Source of the DNA: Cognatishimia sp. 1_MG-2023
GTDB taxonomy: Bacteria > Pseudomonadota > Alphaproteobacteria > Rhodobacterales > Rhodobacteraceae
Length of the DNA: 64,000 nucleotides
NCBI RefSeq assembly: GCF_030548175.1
Contig: NZ_JAUORX010000007.1
Location: 62,001 to 126,000, forward strand
Reading direction: 5' to 3'
The notes beneath the pieces are model-generated. The model saw only the letters and a list, made by a program, of their open reading frames with translations. It was not told where the DNA came from and did no database searches. Numbering within the stretch: the stretch's first letter is position 1; every line of letters starts with the position of its first letter. A program made the translations under genes and the position numbers. Below are positions 19,369 to 29,149 of this stretch, in pieces.

Positions 19369-20967
19369 ATGACATTTGGACGGGTAAACCCGCAGTTCCG
19401 CCTCGAAGATCAAGGAATCGAAGGTCTGGGAAATGTCTATTACAACTACATGGAGCCAGCGCTCGTAGAGACAGCGCTCAAGAACGGCGAAGGAACACTT
19501 GGTAACGGTGGCGCCTTCCTAACAACGACTGGGAAATTCACTGGTCGTTCGCCGAAAGACAAATTTGTTGTGAAAACAGATAGTGTCAAAGACACGATCT
19601 GGTGGGAAAACAACGCGCCAATGACCCCAGAAGGGTTTGACGCACTTTACGAAGACATGCTCGCCCATATGAAGGGCAAGGATTACCACGTGCAGGATTT
19701 GGTTGGTGGTGCGGATCCGCGTCACTCTATCAATGTGCGCATGGTGACCGAGCTTGCGTGGCATGGCCTGTTCATCCGCACAATGCTGCGTCGCCCGGAT
19801 CGCGAAGATCTGGACGATTTCGTTTCCGATTTCACAGTCATCAACTGCCCAAGCTTCTCTGCTGATCCGGCAAAGCACGGCTGCCGCACAGAAACTGTGA
19901 TTGCATTGAACTTTGATCGTAAGATGATCCTGATTGGCGGCACAGAGTACGCAGGCGAAAACAAGAAATCTGTTTTCTCTTTGCTGAACTACTTGCTTCC
20001 TGAAAAAGGCATCATGCCGATGCACTGCTCTGCCAATCACGCCAAAGGCAATCCAGTGGACACTGCTGTGTTCTTTGGTCTGTCTGGTACAGGCAAAACC
20101 ACGCTCTCTGCTGACCCTGATCGTATCTTGATCGGCGATGACGAGCACGGCTGGTCTGATCAAGGTACTTTCAACTTCGAGGGCGGTTGCTACGCGAAAA
20201 CGATCAATCTGAACCCAGAAGCAGAGCCAGAGATCTACGCGACAACAACCAAGTTCGGCACAGTCATCGAAAACATGGTGTTCGACGAAGAAACCAAGGA
20301 ATTGGATTTCGAAGACGACAGCCTGACAGCCAACATGCGTTGTGCCTACCCGCTGCACTATATTTCGAATGCGTCTGAAACTGCGATTGGCGGTCACCCA
20401 AAGAACATCATTATGCTGACATGTGATGCCTTTGGTGTTCTTCCTCCGATCTCTCGTTTGACACCTGCGCAAGCGATGTATCACTTCCTATCGGGCTTTA
20501 CGTCCAAGGTTGCTGGCACAGAGCGTGGCGTTACTGAGCCTGAGCCAACATTCTCTACCTGCTTTGGTGCGCCGTTCATGCCGCGCCGCCCAGAAGTGTA
20601 TGGCAACTTGCTACGTGAAAAGATCGCGAAGCACGGTGCGACTTGCTGGTTGGTGAATACTGGTTGGACTGGTGGCGCGTATGGCACTGGCTCTCGTATG
20701 CCGATCAAGGCTACACGCGCCTTGTTGACCGCTGCACTGGACGGTTCGCTGGCAACATCTGAGTTCCGCAAAGACCCGAACTTTGGTTTCGAAGTTCCTG
20801 TCACTGTGCCGGGCGTTGCAGAGGTTCTGCTAGACCCACGTCGCACATGGGACGACAAAGCAGCCTATGACGCGCAGGCGGCGAAGCTGGTTCAGATGTT
20901 CTCTGACAACTTTGAGCAATACGTTCCTTACATCGACAACGATGTAAAAGCGGCAGCTATCGGTTAA
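19369..20967 (+). CDS. pckA: Phosphoenolpyruvate carboxykinase (ATP)
   Basis: 532 aa, standard ATP-type length. The kinase-1a P-loop [14 protein letters not shown] and the metal/substrate region [24 protein letters not shown] identify it. It converts oxaloacetate plus ATP to PEP, the entry step of gluconeogenesis, which would be needed for growth on acetyl-CoA-yielding substrates such as taurine. AGGAG lies before the ATG. It is divergent from chvI and ends at a strong terminator shared with the thiamine operon. Confidence 0.97.
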   Translation: MTFGRVNPQFRLEDQGIEGLGNVYYNYMEPALVETALKNGEGTLGNGGAFLTTTGKFTGRSPKDKFVVKTDSVKDTIWWENNAPMTPEGFDALYEDMLAHMKGKDYHVQDLVGGADPRHSINVRMVTELAWHGLFIRTMLRRPDREDLDDFVSDFTVINCPSFSADPAKHGCRTETVIALNFDRKMILIGGTEYAGENKKSVFSLLNYLLPEKGIMPMHCSANHAKGNPVDTAVFFGLSGTGKTTLSADPDRILIGDDEHGWSDQGTFNFEGGCYAKTINLNPEAEPEIYATTTKFGTVIENMVFDEETKELDFEDDSLTANMRCAYPLHYISNASETAIGGHPKNIIMLTCDAFGVLPPISRLTPAQAMYHFLSGFTSKVAGTERGVTEPEPTFSTCFGAPFMPRRPEVYGNLLREKIAKHGATCWLVNTGWTGGAYGTGSRMPIKATRALLTAALDGSLATSEFRKDPNFGFEVPVTVPGVAEVLLDPRRTWDDKAAYDAQAAKLVQMFSDNFEQYVPYIDNDVKAAAIG

Positions 20968-20987
20968 GCCAGCTACATACTAATATG

Positions 20988-21020
20988 AAAACCCCGGATC
21001 ATGTGATCCGGGGTTTTCTT
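20988..21020. terminator. Bidirectional terminator between pckA and the thiamine operon
   Basis: AAAACCCCGGATCA / TGATCCGGGGTTTT, 14-bp arms, followed by CTTTTTG on the plus strand. It lies 20 bases past the pckA stop. The A-run on its left gives a U-tract for minus-strand transcripts coming from thiX. Confidence 0.88.
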
Positions 21021-21047
21021 TTTGTGCAGATAATAATGTTTGGCGGT

Positions 21048-21788
21048 CTAAGCTTGGTCGCGATCCAAAAACTTTCGGCAGAACATGTCGGTTGCGGCAT
21101 GCAGACACATCGTCAGGATGGCCAAGACGATCAAACTAGCGAACATCAAGTCAATTTTGGCGCGGCCATTGGCCAATAGCATCAAGTAGCCAAGCCCTTT
21201 GCTGGCCCCCACCCATTCACCAATGATGGCCCCAATGGGCGCGTAGACAGCGGCGAGCCGTAGGCCAGACGCAAAGCCCGGCAAAGCCGCAGGAATGCGG
21301 ATGTGCCACATGATCCGGCGACCAGAGGCCCCCATGACCCGCGCGAGGCCCACCCAATCTTGATTGGTCCGCATAAGCGCATCAAAGAACGATGAGGTGA
21401 CAGGGAAATAGATGATGATCAAAGCCATCGCGACTTTGGACCACAGCCCGTACCCCAACCAGAGCGTCAGAATAGGAGCCAAGGCAAAGACCGGGATCGC
21501 CTGACTAAACACCAGCATTGGGCGCACGAGCGCACGTGCCACTGGGGACGCCGCCAAACCAATGGCCGACAATCCGCCAAGCACGGCCCCCAAGAACAAG
21601 CCGATTAGGACCTCGGAAAGCGTGATTAGAGCATTATCAAAAATAGTGACACGGCTCTTCCAAAGCGTTTCAACGACCAGACCGGGACCGGGCAGAATGA
21701 ATTTGGGCAGGTCACCGATCCAAACGATCGCCTGCCAAATCGCAACGCCCAAAAACGCCGAAGCTATGCCCGCGCGCCAACCGGTCAT
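21048..21788 (-). CDS. thiX: ABC transporter permease, thiamine-precursor importer
   Basis: 246 aa from the ATG at 21788, which overlaps the tenA stop by 4 bp; a longer TTG start at 21812 is unlikely. It has about six hydrophobic spans, and the EAA-type loop VMGASGRRIMWHIRIPAALPG is characteristic of BPD permeases of the SsuC/TauC/ThiX group. With ThiY and ThiZ it would import formylated aminopyrimidine breakdown products of thiamine. The operon position behind a TPP riboswitch and beside two tenA genes supports ThiX over a sulfonate permease. Last gene of the operon. Confidence 0.88.
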   Translation of the reverse strand: MTGWRAGIASAFLGVAIWQAIVWIGDLPKFILPGPGLVVETLWKSRVTIFDNALITLSEVLIGLFLGAVLGGLSAIGLAASPVARALVRPMLVFSQAIPVFALAPILTLWLGYGLWSKVAMALIIIYFPVTSSFFDALMRTNQDWVGLARVMGASGRRIMWHIRIPAALPGFASGLRLAAVYAPIGAIIGEWVGASKGLGYLMLLANGRAKIDLMFASLIVLAILTMCLHAATDMFCRKFLDRDQA

Positions 21789-22438
21789 TTTACAACTGGA
21801 AACCCAGCCCAAGCCGCATCAAAGAAGCTGCGTTCGCGACGGGTGGCTTCTTGGAAGAAATCCTCGACCATATCGCGTTGAACTTGATCAAGTGTCTCCC
21901 AAACTTTGTCGAGCTGCCCGCGCAGATATTCGACGACGCCCTGAAACCCTTCGCCCGCATGCAAGGTGATCCATTCACCCAGCCAAAACGGTAAGTCATC
22001 AGCTTTGTCTTCAAATGGTGTGGCCCAATCCAGATAAACCCATTCAGCGACACAAAGGACAGCCAACATAATTTCATAGCGGCCAGATAAGCGGGCTTCT
22101 TCCATTAGGATTTGGAAGTTACGTGTTGCTGGTTCTGCCTCGGCATGAGCTGATACGTTCAATGCTTCGAAGCTGCGCAGGAAGTACGTGTTTTCCGGCC
22201 CGGTAACGACACCCAAGAATTGGGCAGCAGGCACACTATCGGCCAAGGTCGGGGCGTGGGCGATGGCTGTCGCCAAGAGCCGTACAAACTGGTCCACGAA
22301 CAAGTAATCTTGCTGCAAGTAGCCAGCCATCTTTTCCGCAGATAACGAGCCATCTGCAAGGGCGTCGGTAAAAGGGTGCTTCGTGGCAATGAGCCAATTT
22401 TCCCCAGTTAGGGATTTCAAATGATCTGTCGCGCGCAT
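21785..22438 (-). CDS. TenA family protein lacking the aligned catalytic Cys (TenA_E-like)
   Basis: 217 aa TenA/haem-oxygenase-like helical protein. When the helix VLCVAEWVYLDW (about 127-138) is set against the other TenA here, the catalytic Cys position holds Ala131, followed by Glu132. That resembles the TenA_E class, which uses Glu. Such proteins act on other degraded-thiamine pyrimidines than TenA_C. The ATG shares a base with the thiZ stop, and the gene overlaps thiX by 4 bp. Class assignment is an inference from a hand alignment. Confidence 0.75.
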   Translation of the reverse strand: MRATDHLKSLTGENWLIATKHPFTDALADGSLSAEKMAGYLQQDYLFVDQFVRLLATAIAHAPTLADSVPAAQFLGVVTGPENTYFLRSFEALNVSAHAEAEPATRNFQILMEEARLSGRYEIMLAVLCVAEWVYLDWATPFEDKADDLPFWLGEWITLHAGEGFQGVVEYLRGQLDKVWETLDQVQRDMVEDFFQEATRRERSFFDAAWAGFPVVK

Positions 22439-23160
22439 TAGTTGTCCTCTCTTAATCTTGCTAAAAGGCTTGCTTGGACGCGCAATGCCTCTGGGTCTTC
22501 AACTGAACGCGGCACCGCAGCTGTTGGCGGCGTTACGTCTTCAATTCCATGTTCTGTCATTACGTGAATGACATGGCCTAATCGCGCTGCTTCTGCCGGA
22601 TCATGCGTGACCAGCAAAACGGTACGACCGTCTAATACTTCGGCGGTGAGTTCCTGCATACGTGAACGCGTCTTTGCGTCCAGTGCTGAAAACGGTTCGT
22701 CCAGCAGAACAACTGGGCGATCCTCCATCAATGTTCGCGCAAGAGCGACACGCTGCCTTTGCCCGCCCGAAAGCTCGGCAGGTTTGCGTGCGGCCTTATC
22801 TGAAAGGCCGACACGCTCTAATACTTTGGCGACTTTGGCAGGGTCCGGCGTTTCAGCGCGCAGCTTTGCACCAAGTGCTACGTTTTCAGACACGGTCAGC
22901 CACGGCAAAAGCAAATCGCTTTGTGCCATTAGGGCGATCCGCCCCTCTAGCGCGCCGTCAGACGCGCCATACTCGCCCTCGAAATCAACGTGTTCGCCTA
23001 GACCCGCAAACAGCTTGAGCACCGTGGATTTCCCTACGCCGCTAGAGCCAAGCAAACAGGTCCACTGCCCCGCCACAACGTTAAGCGAGAGGCCTTCAAA
23101 GATTGAAACATCGTCAATCTCTGCACGCCCGCGCATATATAGTGACGGAGCTTTGGTCAT
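22438..23160 (-). CDS. thiZ: ABC transporter ATP-binding protein, thiamine-precursor importer
   Basis: 240 aa from the ATG at 23160, which overlaps the upstream tenA stop by 4 bp; the longer frame has no ribosome site. Walker A is GSSGVGKST, the signature is LSGGQRQRVALAR, and Walker B is VVLLDEPFSALD, all in the standard order. It powers the ThiX permease. The gene is sandwiched between two tenA genes, linking transport directly to pyrimidine hydrolysis. Confidence 0.9.
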   Translation of the reverse strand: MTKAPSLYMRGRAEIDDVSIFEGLSLNVVAGQWTCLLGSSGVGKSTVLKLFAGLGEHVDFEGEYGASDGALEGRIALMAQSDLLLPWLTVSENVALGAKLRAETPDPAKVAKVLERVGLSDKAARKPAELSGGQRQRVALARTLMEDRPVVLLDEPFSALDAKTRSRMQELTAEVLDGRTVLLVTHDPAEAARLGHVIHVMTEHGIEDVTPPTAAVPRSVEDPEALRVQASLLARLREDN

Positions 23161-23828
23161 GGTTTTAAACCCATATCCCAAAAGCCGACTTCTAACTTTG
23201 TCGCCATATCAAAGCGCTTGCATAGATGCGCCCAGCGCGGGCTGGCTTCTGGATCATCCCCCAAACGCCGCTTTACGGCCGCGTCGATCAATGCCCCAAC
23301 ATCATTGCAGACATCTTGATATTCTGTGCTGCCGTAGGTGCCGATCCATTCGGCATACGGTGTCTCGCCAGCTTCGGCCAAAAGCCGTGCGCCGATTTCA
23401 CCGTAGCCCATGACACAGGGTGCCAAGGCGGCCAGCAGATCAAGGAAATCACCGGAATGGCCCGCGTCCAACACGTAGCGTGTATATGCGAGGTTTTCAG
23501 GGCGTTCTTCGGCGGCAAAAAGCTCTGCTTCGGAAATCCCGGCTTCGGCACAGGTCTTCACGTGCAGCGAGATCTCTTCGTTGATCAGCGCATTCACGGT
23601 GCCCGCACATAGGCGCATTTCTTCGACGGTTTCGGCTTTGGTCACAGCCAACGCCCAAGCGCGAGAGAAATGGATCAGGAATACATAATCCTGCACGAGG
23701 TAGTGCAAGAAGGCTTCGCGCGGGAGTGAGCCGTCTTTGAGGCCTCGCACAAAGGAATGGTCTACATAGGCGGGCCAGTTCTGGCCCGCCGCTGCCCGCC
23801 AAAGCGGAAATGTATTACCGTAAGGCAT
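23157..23828 (-). CDS. tenA: Thiaminase II / aminopyrimidine aminohydrolase
   Basis: 223 aa TenA with the Cys-type active site. LAPCVMGYGEIG places the nucleophile at Cys138, next to the Cys135 of B. subtilis TenA, and NEEISLH near residue 83 also fits the family. It hydrolyses 4-amino-5-aminomethyl-2-methylpyrimidine to HMP for reuse in thiamine synthesis. It starts two bases after thiY ends and overlaps thiZ by 4 bp. Confidence 0.9.
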   Translation of the reverse strand: MPYGNTFPLWRAAAGQNWPAYVDHSFVRGLKDGSLPREAFLHYLVQDYVFLIHFSRAWALAVTKAETVEEMRLCAGTVNALINEEISLHVKTCAEAGISEAELFAAEERPENLAYTRYVLDAGHSGDFLDLLAALAPCVMGYGEIGARLLAEAGETPYAEWIGTYGSTEYQDVCNDVGALIDAAVKRRLGDDPEASPRWAHLCKRFDMATKLEVGFWDMGLKP

Positions 23829-23830
23829 CG

Positions 23831-24766
23831 TTATTGAGCGCCCAGGTCGATCGCCAGTTCAGATACAGGGCGTGTGCCCTCTACCAATTTGGCGTCTGCT
23901 AGGAATTGCTCGAAACGGACATAACGACCTTCGTCCAGTGCTTCTGGGCGCAGAGCGAAACGTGGCAATGTGTCTGCCCATGCTTTTTCGTTCAACTCGT
24001 CCTGAAGTTCTGCAGAGGTGCCAGAGAAGATTTCCCAGCTCTCTTGAGGGTGGTTCACGATGTACTGTGTCGCCAGTTCAGTTGCGCGCAGGAAGCGACG
24101 TGTTTTGTCGACATCCATTTTGTCTTTGTTCGCAACGTAGATCAGCTCGTCATATGTCGGCACACCTTCTTCTTCAATGTAGAAGCATTTGCCTTCGACG
24201 CCTTCGATTTCCATCTGATTCAGTTCAAAGTTCCGGTACGCACCCAGAACCGCATCAACCTGACCGGACATCAAAGATGGGGACAAAGACCAGTTCACAT
24301 TCACCAGCTCGATGTCATCCATGGTTAGGCCATGTGTTTTAAGGATGGTGCCAAGCAGCGCTTCTTCAACACCCGCAACAGAGAAGCCAACTTTGCCACC
24401 TTTAAGGTCTGCGATTTCTTTGATTGGGCCGTCTTTTAAAACCAACAAGCAGTTCAACGGTGTCGCAACCAAGGTACCAACGCGCACAAGTGGCAGGCCT
24501 TCAGCAACCTGCAAGTGCAGCTGTGGCTGATAGGATACTGCGAGTTCAGCTTGACCAGCTGCTACCAACTTTGGCGGGTCAGATGGGTCTGCCGGTGCAA
24601 CGATTTCAACTTCTAGGCCCTGGTCAGCAAAGAAGCCCTTTTCTTGTGCTACGATGATTGGACCGTGGTCAGGGTTGATGAACCAATCCAGCAGAACGGT
24701 CATTTTGTCGGCTGCAAATGCCGGTGTTGCGGTCATAAAGGCCGCTGCCATAAGTAGTTTTTTCAC
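23831..24766 (-). CDS. thiY: Periplasmic thiamine-pyrimidine binding protein
   Basis: 311 aa. The signal peptide MKKLLMAAAFMTATPAFA is followed by a type II periplasmic binding fold of the NMT1/THI5-like family (MTVLLDWFINPDHGPIIVAQ). ThiY captures N-formyl-aminomethylpyrimidine for import by ThiXZ. The start is GTG, preceded by AGGAG. It opens the transport half of the operon, 21 bp after thiF. Confidence 0.9.
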   Translation of the reverse strand: MKKLLMAAAFMTATPAFAADKMTVLLDWFINPDHGPIIVAQEKGFFADQGLEVEIVAPADPSDPPKLVAAGQAELAVSYQPQLHLQVAEGLPLVRVGTLVATPLNCLLVLKDGPIKEIADLKGGKVGFSVAGVEEALLGTILKTHGLTMDDIELVNVNWSLSPSLMSGQVDAVLGAYRNFELNQMEIEGVEGKCFYIEEEGVPTYDELIYVANKDKMDVDKTRRFLRATELATQYIVNHPQESWEIFSGTSAELQDELNEKAWADTLPRFALRPEALDEGRYVRFEQFLADAKLVEGTRPVSELAIDLGAQ

Positions 24767-24787
24767 GCTTTTTCTCCTGTTAATCCC

Positions 24788-25756
24788 TCACCCATCGCCT
24801 AAGGCAACAAGTGCTATGTCTCCGTCCCAGACCTGCGCCAATCGCTCAGCGGCTTGCCACGCCCGAAGGCCTGACTTGCATGCCAAAACGGCACGTTGTG
24901 TGCCTTCGGGCTTGGGTCCGTTTTCTCCGAAATCCGTTACGACATGGCGCAATGCGCCGTCTAATGCTGGGCCAGCTTCGTCAGCGGCTCGCAAGTCGAT
25001 CAAGAAATCTGAATTCGTAATATTGTCTGATGCGATAAAGCGATGGCCGCCCATCGGCTCTGGTGCTTTGCCAAAGCGGAACCCGCCAAAGCGCATGGCC
25101 ACTGCATCGTAGCTGACAAGTTGTCCCAGAGGCGAAGGATCGATGCCCGTTAGGACAGCAATCGCCATCTGCGCCTGCAAGCCGCCGATCACACCGACTG
25201 AGGGGCCAAGAACGCCGTCTGCGTCGCAGCTACCTAAGCGATCTGGCAAATCTGGGAACACGGCGCGCAGGCTTGGGCTTCCGCCGCAGAAGCCGCCGCA
25301 ATATCCTTCGGTGCCGACAACGGACGCGCTGATCAAAGGCAGGCGTGCACCGAGGCAATGATCGCTTGCGACATAGCTTGCGGCAAAACTGTCAGCACAG
25401 TCCAAGACCAGATCAACACCCGCGCAGAACTGAGCTGCGTTACTTGGATCAAACCGGGCGACCCATTGTTCGATATGCGTCTCTGCGTTGAGCTGCTCCA
25501 TATGCAGCGCTGCAGCCTCGGCCTTTGCGACGCCCACGTCGCTTTCGCGAAACAGCGTTTGGCGATGCAGGTTGGAAAGTTCAACGCGATCCGGGTCGAT
25601 CAAACGGATATATCCAACACCCGCGCCAACCAAATACTGCAAAACCGGAGCCGCCAAGCCACCCGCGCCAATCACCAGAACCCGCGCTGACCGAAGTCGC
25701 GCGTGTCCTTCTGGACCCATCACAGGTACTGCGATTTGGCGGGCATAACGGCTCAT
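24788..25756 (-). CDS. thiF: ThiF/MoeB-type adenylyltransferase with C-terminal rhodanese-like domain
   Basis: 322 aa from the ATG at 25756 (4-bp overlap with thiE). The N-terminal E1-like domain has the nucleotide motif GAGGLAAP and the Arg finger region [11 protein letters not shown]. It would adenylate the ThiS C-terminus before thiocarboxylation. The usual zinc cysteines appear lost: [12 protein letters not shown] stands where CxxC is expected, and no second CxxC follows. The last roughly 85 residues resemble a rhodanese, with the active-loop Cys in [10 protein letters not shown], which could supply sulfur. The fusion is seen; sulfur transfer is inferred. Confidence 0.85.
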   Translation of the reverse strand: MSRYARQIAVPVMGPEGHARLRSARVLVIGAGGLAAPVLQYLVGAGVGYIRLIDPDRVELSNLHRQTLFRESDVGVAKAEAAALHMEQLNAETHIEQWVARFDPSNAAQFCAGVDLVLDCADSFAASYVASDHCLGARLPLISASVVGTEGYCGGFCGGSPSLRAVFPDLPDRLGSCDADGVLGPSVGVIGGLQAQMAIAVLTGIDPSPLGQLVSYDAVAMRFGGFRFGKAPEPMGGHRFIASDNITNSDFLIDLRAADEAGPALDGALRHVVTDFGENGPKPEGTQRAVLACKSGLRAWQAAERLAQVWDGDIALVALGDG

Positions 25757-26349
25757 GCGCAGGCCTCTAGCCACTCGCGAACGCGCGCTTCTGGATCATC
25801 TTTTAACGTGATGTCGGTTACCGCGGCCACAATATCAGCACCAGCGTCAAACGCACCAGCCGACCGTTCCACGGACATTCCACCAATCGCGACCAAAGGC
25901 AGATCGCCCATGATCTCTTTCCATTCAGTGAGCTTCTCTAGCCCCTGCTGGTGCCACTTCATCTTTTTCAGGATGGTTGGATAGACAGGGCCCAGCGCGA
26001 TGTAGTCGGGATTTAATGCCAAAGCGCGATCCAGCTCTTCGCGATCATGGGTCGAAACACCCAGCTTTAGGCCCGCTGCCTTGATTGCGACGACATCTGC
26101 GACATCCAAATCTTCTTGGCCCAAATGCAGCCAATCACAACCCAGCTCAATCGCAAGCTGCCAATAGTCATTCACAACCAGTACGGCACCATGTTCATCA
26201 CACAGTGCTTTGCCTTCTTTCAGTTGCGCCCGGACAACATCCATGGGCTGATCTTTGATCCGTAACTGCACCAATTTCACGCCCAGCGGAAGCGTGCGGC
26301 GCAGCCATTCGACATCATCAAAAACGGGATAAAACGGGTGCAAGCTCAT
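25753..26349 (-). CDS. thiE: Thiamine phosphate synthase
   Basis: 198 aa TIM-barrel protein. [10 protein letters not shown] near residue 25, VVNDYWQLA near 60, GQEDLD near 78 and the C-terminal glycine-rich phosphate loop ([10 protein letters not shown]) match ThiE. It joins HMP diphosphate and thiazole phosphate to give thiamine monophosphate. It overlaps thiG and thiF by 4 bp on each side. Confidence 0.93.
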   Translation of the reverse strand: MSLHPFYPVFDDVEWLRRTLPLGVKLVQLRIKDQPMDVVRAQLKEGKALCDEHGAVLVVNDYWQLAIELGCDWLHLGQEDLDVADVVAIKAAGLKLGVSTHDREELDRALALNPDYIALGPVYPTILKKMKWHQQGLEKLTEWKEIMGDLPLVAIGGMSVERSAGAFDAGADIVAAVTDITLKDDPEARVREWLEACA

Positions 26350-27119
26350 TCCAAAAACGCCTTTCCAAGCACAGGAGTAGATGGGGCGGCCATATCACGT
26401 GGCTCCATCGGGTCGGCCTGATAGGCCAAGGCGCCGGCCTCTACAGCCATTGCAAAGCCCTTGGCCATTGCGACAGGATCGCCGGCCTTAGCAACTGCGG
26501 TGTTTAGCAAAACAGAGTCATAGCCCATTTCGATCGCTTGCGCGGCTTGTGACGGCACACCAAGACCCGCATCCACGACCAAAGGCACATCCGGGAAATG
26601 CGCACGCAACGACCGGAGGCCATAGACATTGTTCAATCCAAGACCCGTGCCAATTGGCGCGCCCCAGGGCATAAGAACCTGACAGCCTGCATCAAGCAGT
26701 TTGTCACACAGCACCAAGTCCTCTGTGCAGTATGGGAAAACTTGAAACCCATCCTCGGACAGGATGCGCGCGGCTTCGACCAGGCCAAAGACATCTGGCT
26801 GCAGCGTGTCTGCATGGCCGATGACTTCGAGTTTGATCCAAGGCGTGTCGAACAATTCGCGGGCCATATGGGCCGTAGTCACGGCCTCGCGCACGGAATG
26901 GCAACCGGCCGTGTTTGGCAACAGGGCGACGTCCAGCTCTTTGATCAACTCCCAGAACGCTTGTCCGGCTTTATCCGATCCAGCTTCGCGGCGGACGGAT
27001 ACAGTTGCGATCCCTGCAGCGGATTGGCGAAAGGCATCCGCCAAAATCGCAGGTGATGGATATTGCGCGGTGCCCAGCATCAAGCGCGACTCGATCTCTT
27101 TTCCGTAGAACGTTGGCAT
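26346..27119 (-). CDS. thiG: Thiazole synthase
   Basis: 257 aa, the usual ThiG length. [10 protein letters not shown] near the N-terminus, the catalytic Lys in WIKLEVIG, and [14 protein letters not shown] followed by [19 protein letters not shown] are standard ThiG blocks. It builds the thiazole phosphate from deoxyxylulose phosphate, dehydroglycine and ThiS thiocarboxylate. Only two bases separate it from thiS. Confidence 0.95.
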   Translation of the reverse strand: MPTFYGKEIESRLMLGTAQYPSPAILADAFRQSAAGIATVSVRREAGSDKAGQAFWELIKELDVALLPNTAGCHSVREAVTTAHMARELFDTPWIKLEVIGHADTLQPDVFGLVEAARILSEDGFQVFPYCTEDLVLCDKLLDAGCQVLMPWGAPIGTGLGLNNVYGLRSLRAHFPDVPLVVDAGLGVPSQAAQAIEMGYDSVLLNTAVAKAGDPVAMAKGFAMAVEAGALAYQADPMEPRDMAAPSTPVLGKAFLE

Positions 27120-27121
27120 GG

Positions 27122-27319
27122 TTATCCCCCCTGCCGTGGCGCGACGATCTCTACCCGATCACCTGCGTCCAATTCAGTTGTCTCGCGCAGCGCCGCTGGT
27201 ACGAAATCTTCGTTCACCGCGGTTGCGACTTTGGCCCCACCATGGCCCAACTCTTCAAGAACAGCCGCCAAAGTGGTGCCCTTTACGTCAATTTTTTCAC
27301 CGTTAACTACGATCTTCAT
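27122..27319 (-). CDS. thiS: Sulfur carrier protein ThiS
   Basis: 65 aa from the ATG at 27319 ([12 protein letters not shown]), a beta-grasp ubiquitin-like fold that ends in the required Gly-Gly. The thiocarboxylated C-terminus donates sulfur to the thiazole. Its start lies 17 bp inside the 3' end of thiO, an unusually long overlap within this operon. Confidence 0.93.
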   Translation of the reverse strand: MKIVVNGEKIDVKGTTLAAVLEELGHGGAKVATAVNEDFVPAALRETTELDAGDRVEIVAPRQGG

Positions 27320-28283
27320 GCCACACCTCCGGTGTTTTGCCATCCAGCACCAATTGACCCACCATCCGCGCCATCGCGGGGGCCAGCAAATAGCCGTGCC
27401 GGAACAATCCATTCACGTAAATCTTGCCATTCTTGCCAGTGATCCTAGGCAAGTTATCTGGAAACGCAGGGCGCGCATCGACGCCGATTTCCAACAGTTC
27501 AGCCTCGCCAAAGGCGGGATGCAACGCATAGGCTGCATTCAGCAATTCCATCACAGAACGCACAGTTGCGCGGGTCCGCTCGCCGCTTTCAAGTTGGGTT
27601 GCGCCCAGCATGAAAACACCGTCGCCACGCGGCACGATATACAGCGGGAATCGAGGATGCAGCAGGCGCACAGGCCGGGCCAGTTCAACATCTGGCGCGC
27701 GTAAAATCACCATTTCGCCTTTCACGCCGCGCAGTTCTGACAAATCGTCCATCGCGGCGAGGCCACGACAATCAATCACTTGGCCAGCGGCCTGCCCCTC
27801 TTTCACGAAAGTCACGCCATCGGCTTTCAAACGCTTGCGCAATGCTCGTAGTGTCACACGCGGGTTCAAATGTGCTTCGGCTTGCATGTGCAACGCGCGA
27901 GCGAACCGATCTGCAAGCTGCGGCTCCAAAGCCTCAAGTGCTGTTTGATCCAGCAATGTATGGTTTTCTGTTCGACGTGCGAACCGATCCAGTTCCTGAC
28001 GATCCCGGCCCAGCGCGACAACAACAGAACCTTTGTAGGTCAATTCCGCGCCCTGCGCCTGCCACCAATTGGCAGCCTCGCGTCCTAGGCGGACAACCAG
28101 TTCCTCGGCAACTTCGCCTTCGCAATCCGCGGCCAACATACCGCCAGCCCACCAAGAGCACCCATGTGGTCCCGGTTTGCCATTCGGGTCGATCACCGTC
28201 ACATCGCAGCCACGGCCAGAAAGCTCTGCCGCTACAGTCAAACCGACGACACCGCCGCCAAGAATGGTGACTGTTTGGCTCAT
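27303..28283 (-). CDS. thiO: Glycine oxidase ThiO
   Basis: 326 aa from the ATG at 28283, which overlaps the thiD stop by 4 bp. The FAD motif GGGVVGLTVAAELSGRG is at the N-terminus, and the DAO-family C-terminal region contains RITGKNGKIYVNGLFRHGYLL. It oxidises glycine to the imine used by ThiG, the oxygen-dependent route typical of aerobic bacteria. Its presence implies that thiH is not needed. Confidence 0.93.
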   Translation of the reverse strand: MSQTVTILGGGVVGLTVAAELSGRGCDVTVIDPNGKPGPHGCSWWAGGMLAADCEGEVAEELVVRLGREAANWWQAQGAELTYKGSVVVALGRDRQELDRFARRTENHTLLDQTALEALEPQLADRFARALHMQAEAHLNPRVTLRALRKRLKADGVTFVKEGQAAGQVIDCRGLAAMDDLSELRGVKGEMVILRAPDVELARPVRLLHPRFPLYIVPRGDGVFMLGATQLESGERTRATVRSVMELLNAAYALHPAFGEAELLEIGVDARPAFPDNLPRITGKNGKIYVNGLFRHGYLLAPAMARMVGQLVLDGKTPEVWHEDRS

Positions 28284-29077
28284 GTCCAAGTCTCGTGAAA
28301 ATGATGCACTGGCCCGTGACCATGGCCGATGTCGATGTGATCGGCAGCCTTAATTGCACCGTGCAGCCATGCATGCGCCCGCGTTAGGGCACCTTGCAAA
28401 TCAGCACCTTTCGCCAGTTCTGCGGCAATCGCGGATGACATGGTGCAGCCAGTGCCATGTGTATTACGAGTTTGGATGCGCGGCGCTTCAAAATGAATTG
28501 CGCCTTCGGAGGTGACAAGCCAATCGCGACAAATCTCGCCTTCGGCATGTCCGCCTTTCATCACAACCGCTTTTGCACCCAACGCCAAAATACGTTGGCC
28601 TTGCGCCAATACGGTATCATCGCCAACTGCTTCCGCTTCGCCCAAGATACGCGCAGCTTCGGGCAAGTTTGGCGTCAGTACCGTGGCGCGTGGCAATAGC
28701 AATGTAACGAGGGCCTCAACCGCATCATCCGGCAACAAAGCCACGCCGGATTTCGACAACATCACCGGATCCAATACAACAGGCCCCGCAAAGTCTGCCA
28801 ACGCATCCGTGACGGTTTGAATCAATTCTGGCGAGCCAAGCATGCCGATCTTTACAGCGTGGATGTCGATGTCGTCCAAAACCGCTTTGATCTGGGCTGC
28901 GACAACCGCGTTCGAGATTGGCTCAACAGCGGTTACGTCTTGCGTGTTTTGTGCCGTGATAGCCGTGATTGCGCTGGTGCCAAAGACACCCAATGCTGAA
29001 AACGTTTTAAGGTCCGCCTGAATACCGGCACCGCCGCCACTATCAGATCCCGCAATTGTAAGAGCCGCTTTCGCCAC
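28280..29077 (-). CDS. thiD: Bifunctional hydroxymethylpyrimidine/phosphomethylpyrimidine kinase
   Basis: 265 aa ribokinase-fold enzyme. AGSDSGGGAGIQADLKTF at the N-terminus and THGTGCTMSSAIAAELAKG near the C-terminus are the ThiD hallmarks. It phosphorylates HMP twice. GTG start at 29077 with AGAGGA upstream. It is the first gene after the TPP riboswitch, so salvaged HMP is committed at the head of the operon. Confidence 0.94.
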   Translation of the reverse strand: MAKAALTIAGSDSGGGAGIQADLKTFSALGVFGTSAITAITAQNTQDVTAVEPISNAVVAAQIKAVLDDIDIHAVKIGMLGSPELIQTVTDALADFAGPVVLDPVMLSKSGVALLPDDAVEALVTLLLPRATVLTPNLPEAARILGEAEAVGDDTVLAQGQRILALGAKAVVMKGGHAEGEICRDWLVTSEGAIHFEAPRIQTRNTHGTGCTMSSAIAAELAKGADLQGALTRAHAWLHGAIKAADHIDIGHGHGPVHHFHETWT

Positions 29078-29149
29078 GCCAAGTCCTCTGTCGTTGTGGT
29101 CTTAGGGCTTTGGGGGAGATCATGAGCGGTCGAGCCGCTGTGCCATGGT

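Noticed and set aside
19519-20484. 321-codon open frame antisense to pckA
   Set aside because: It is a mirror of a strongly biased, highly conserved gene. Its translation is rich in Cys, Arg and His without domain motifs, and it has no ribosome site.
21789-21812. TTG start for thiX
   Set aside because: The ATG at 21788 is in a 4-bp overlap with the tenA stop, matching the rest of the operon.
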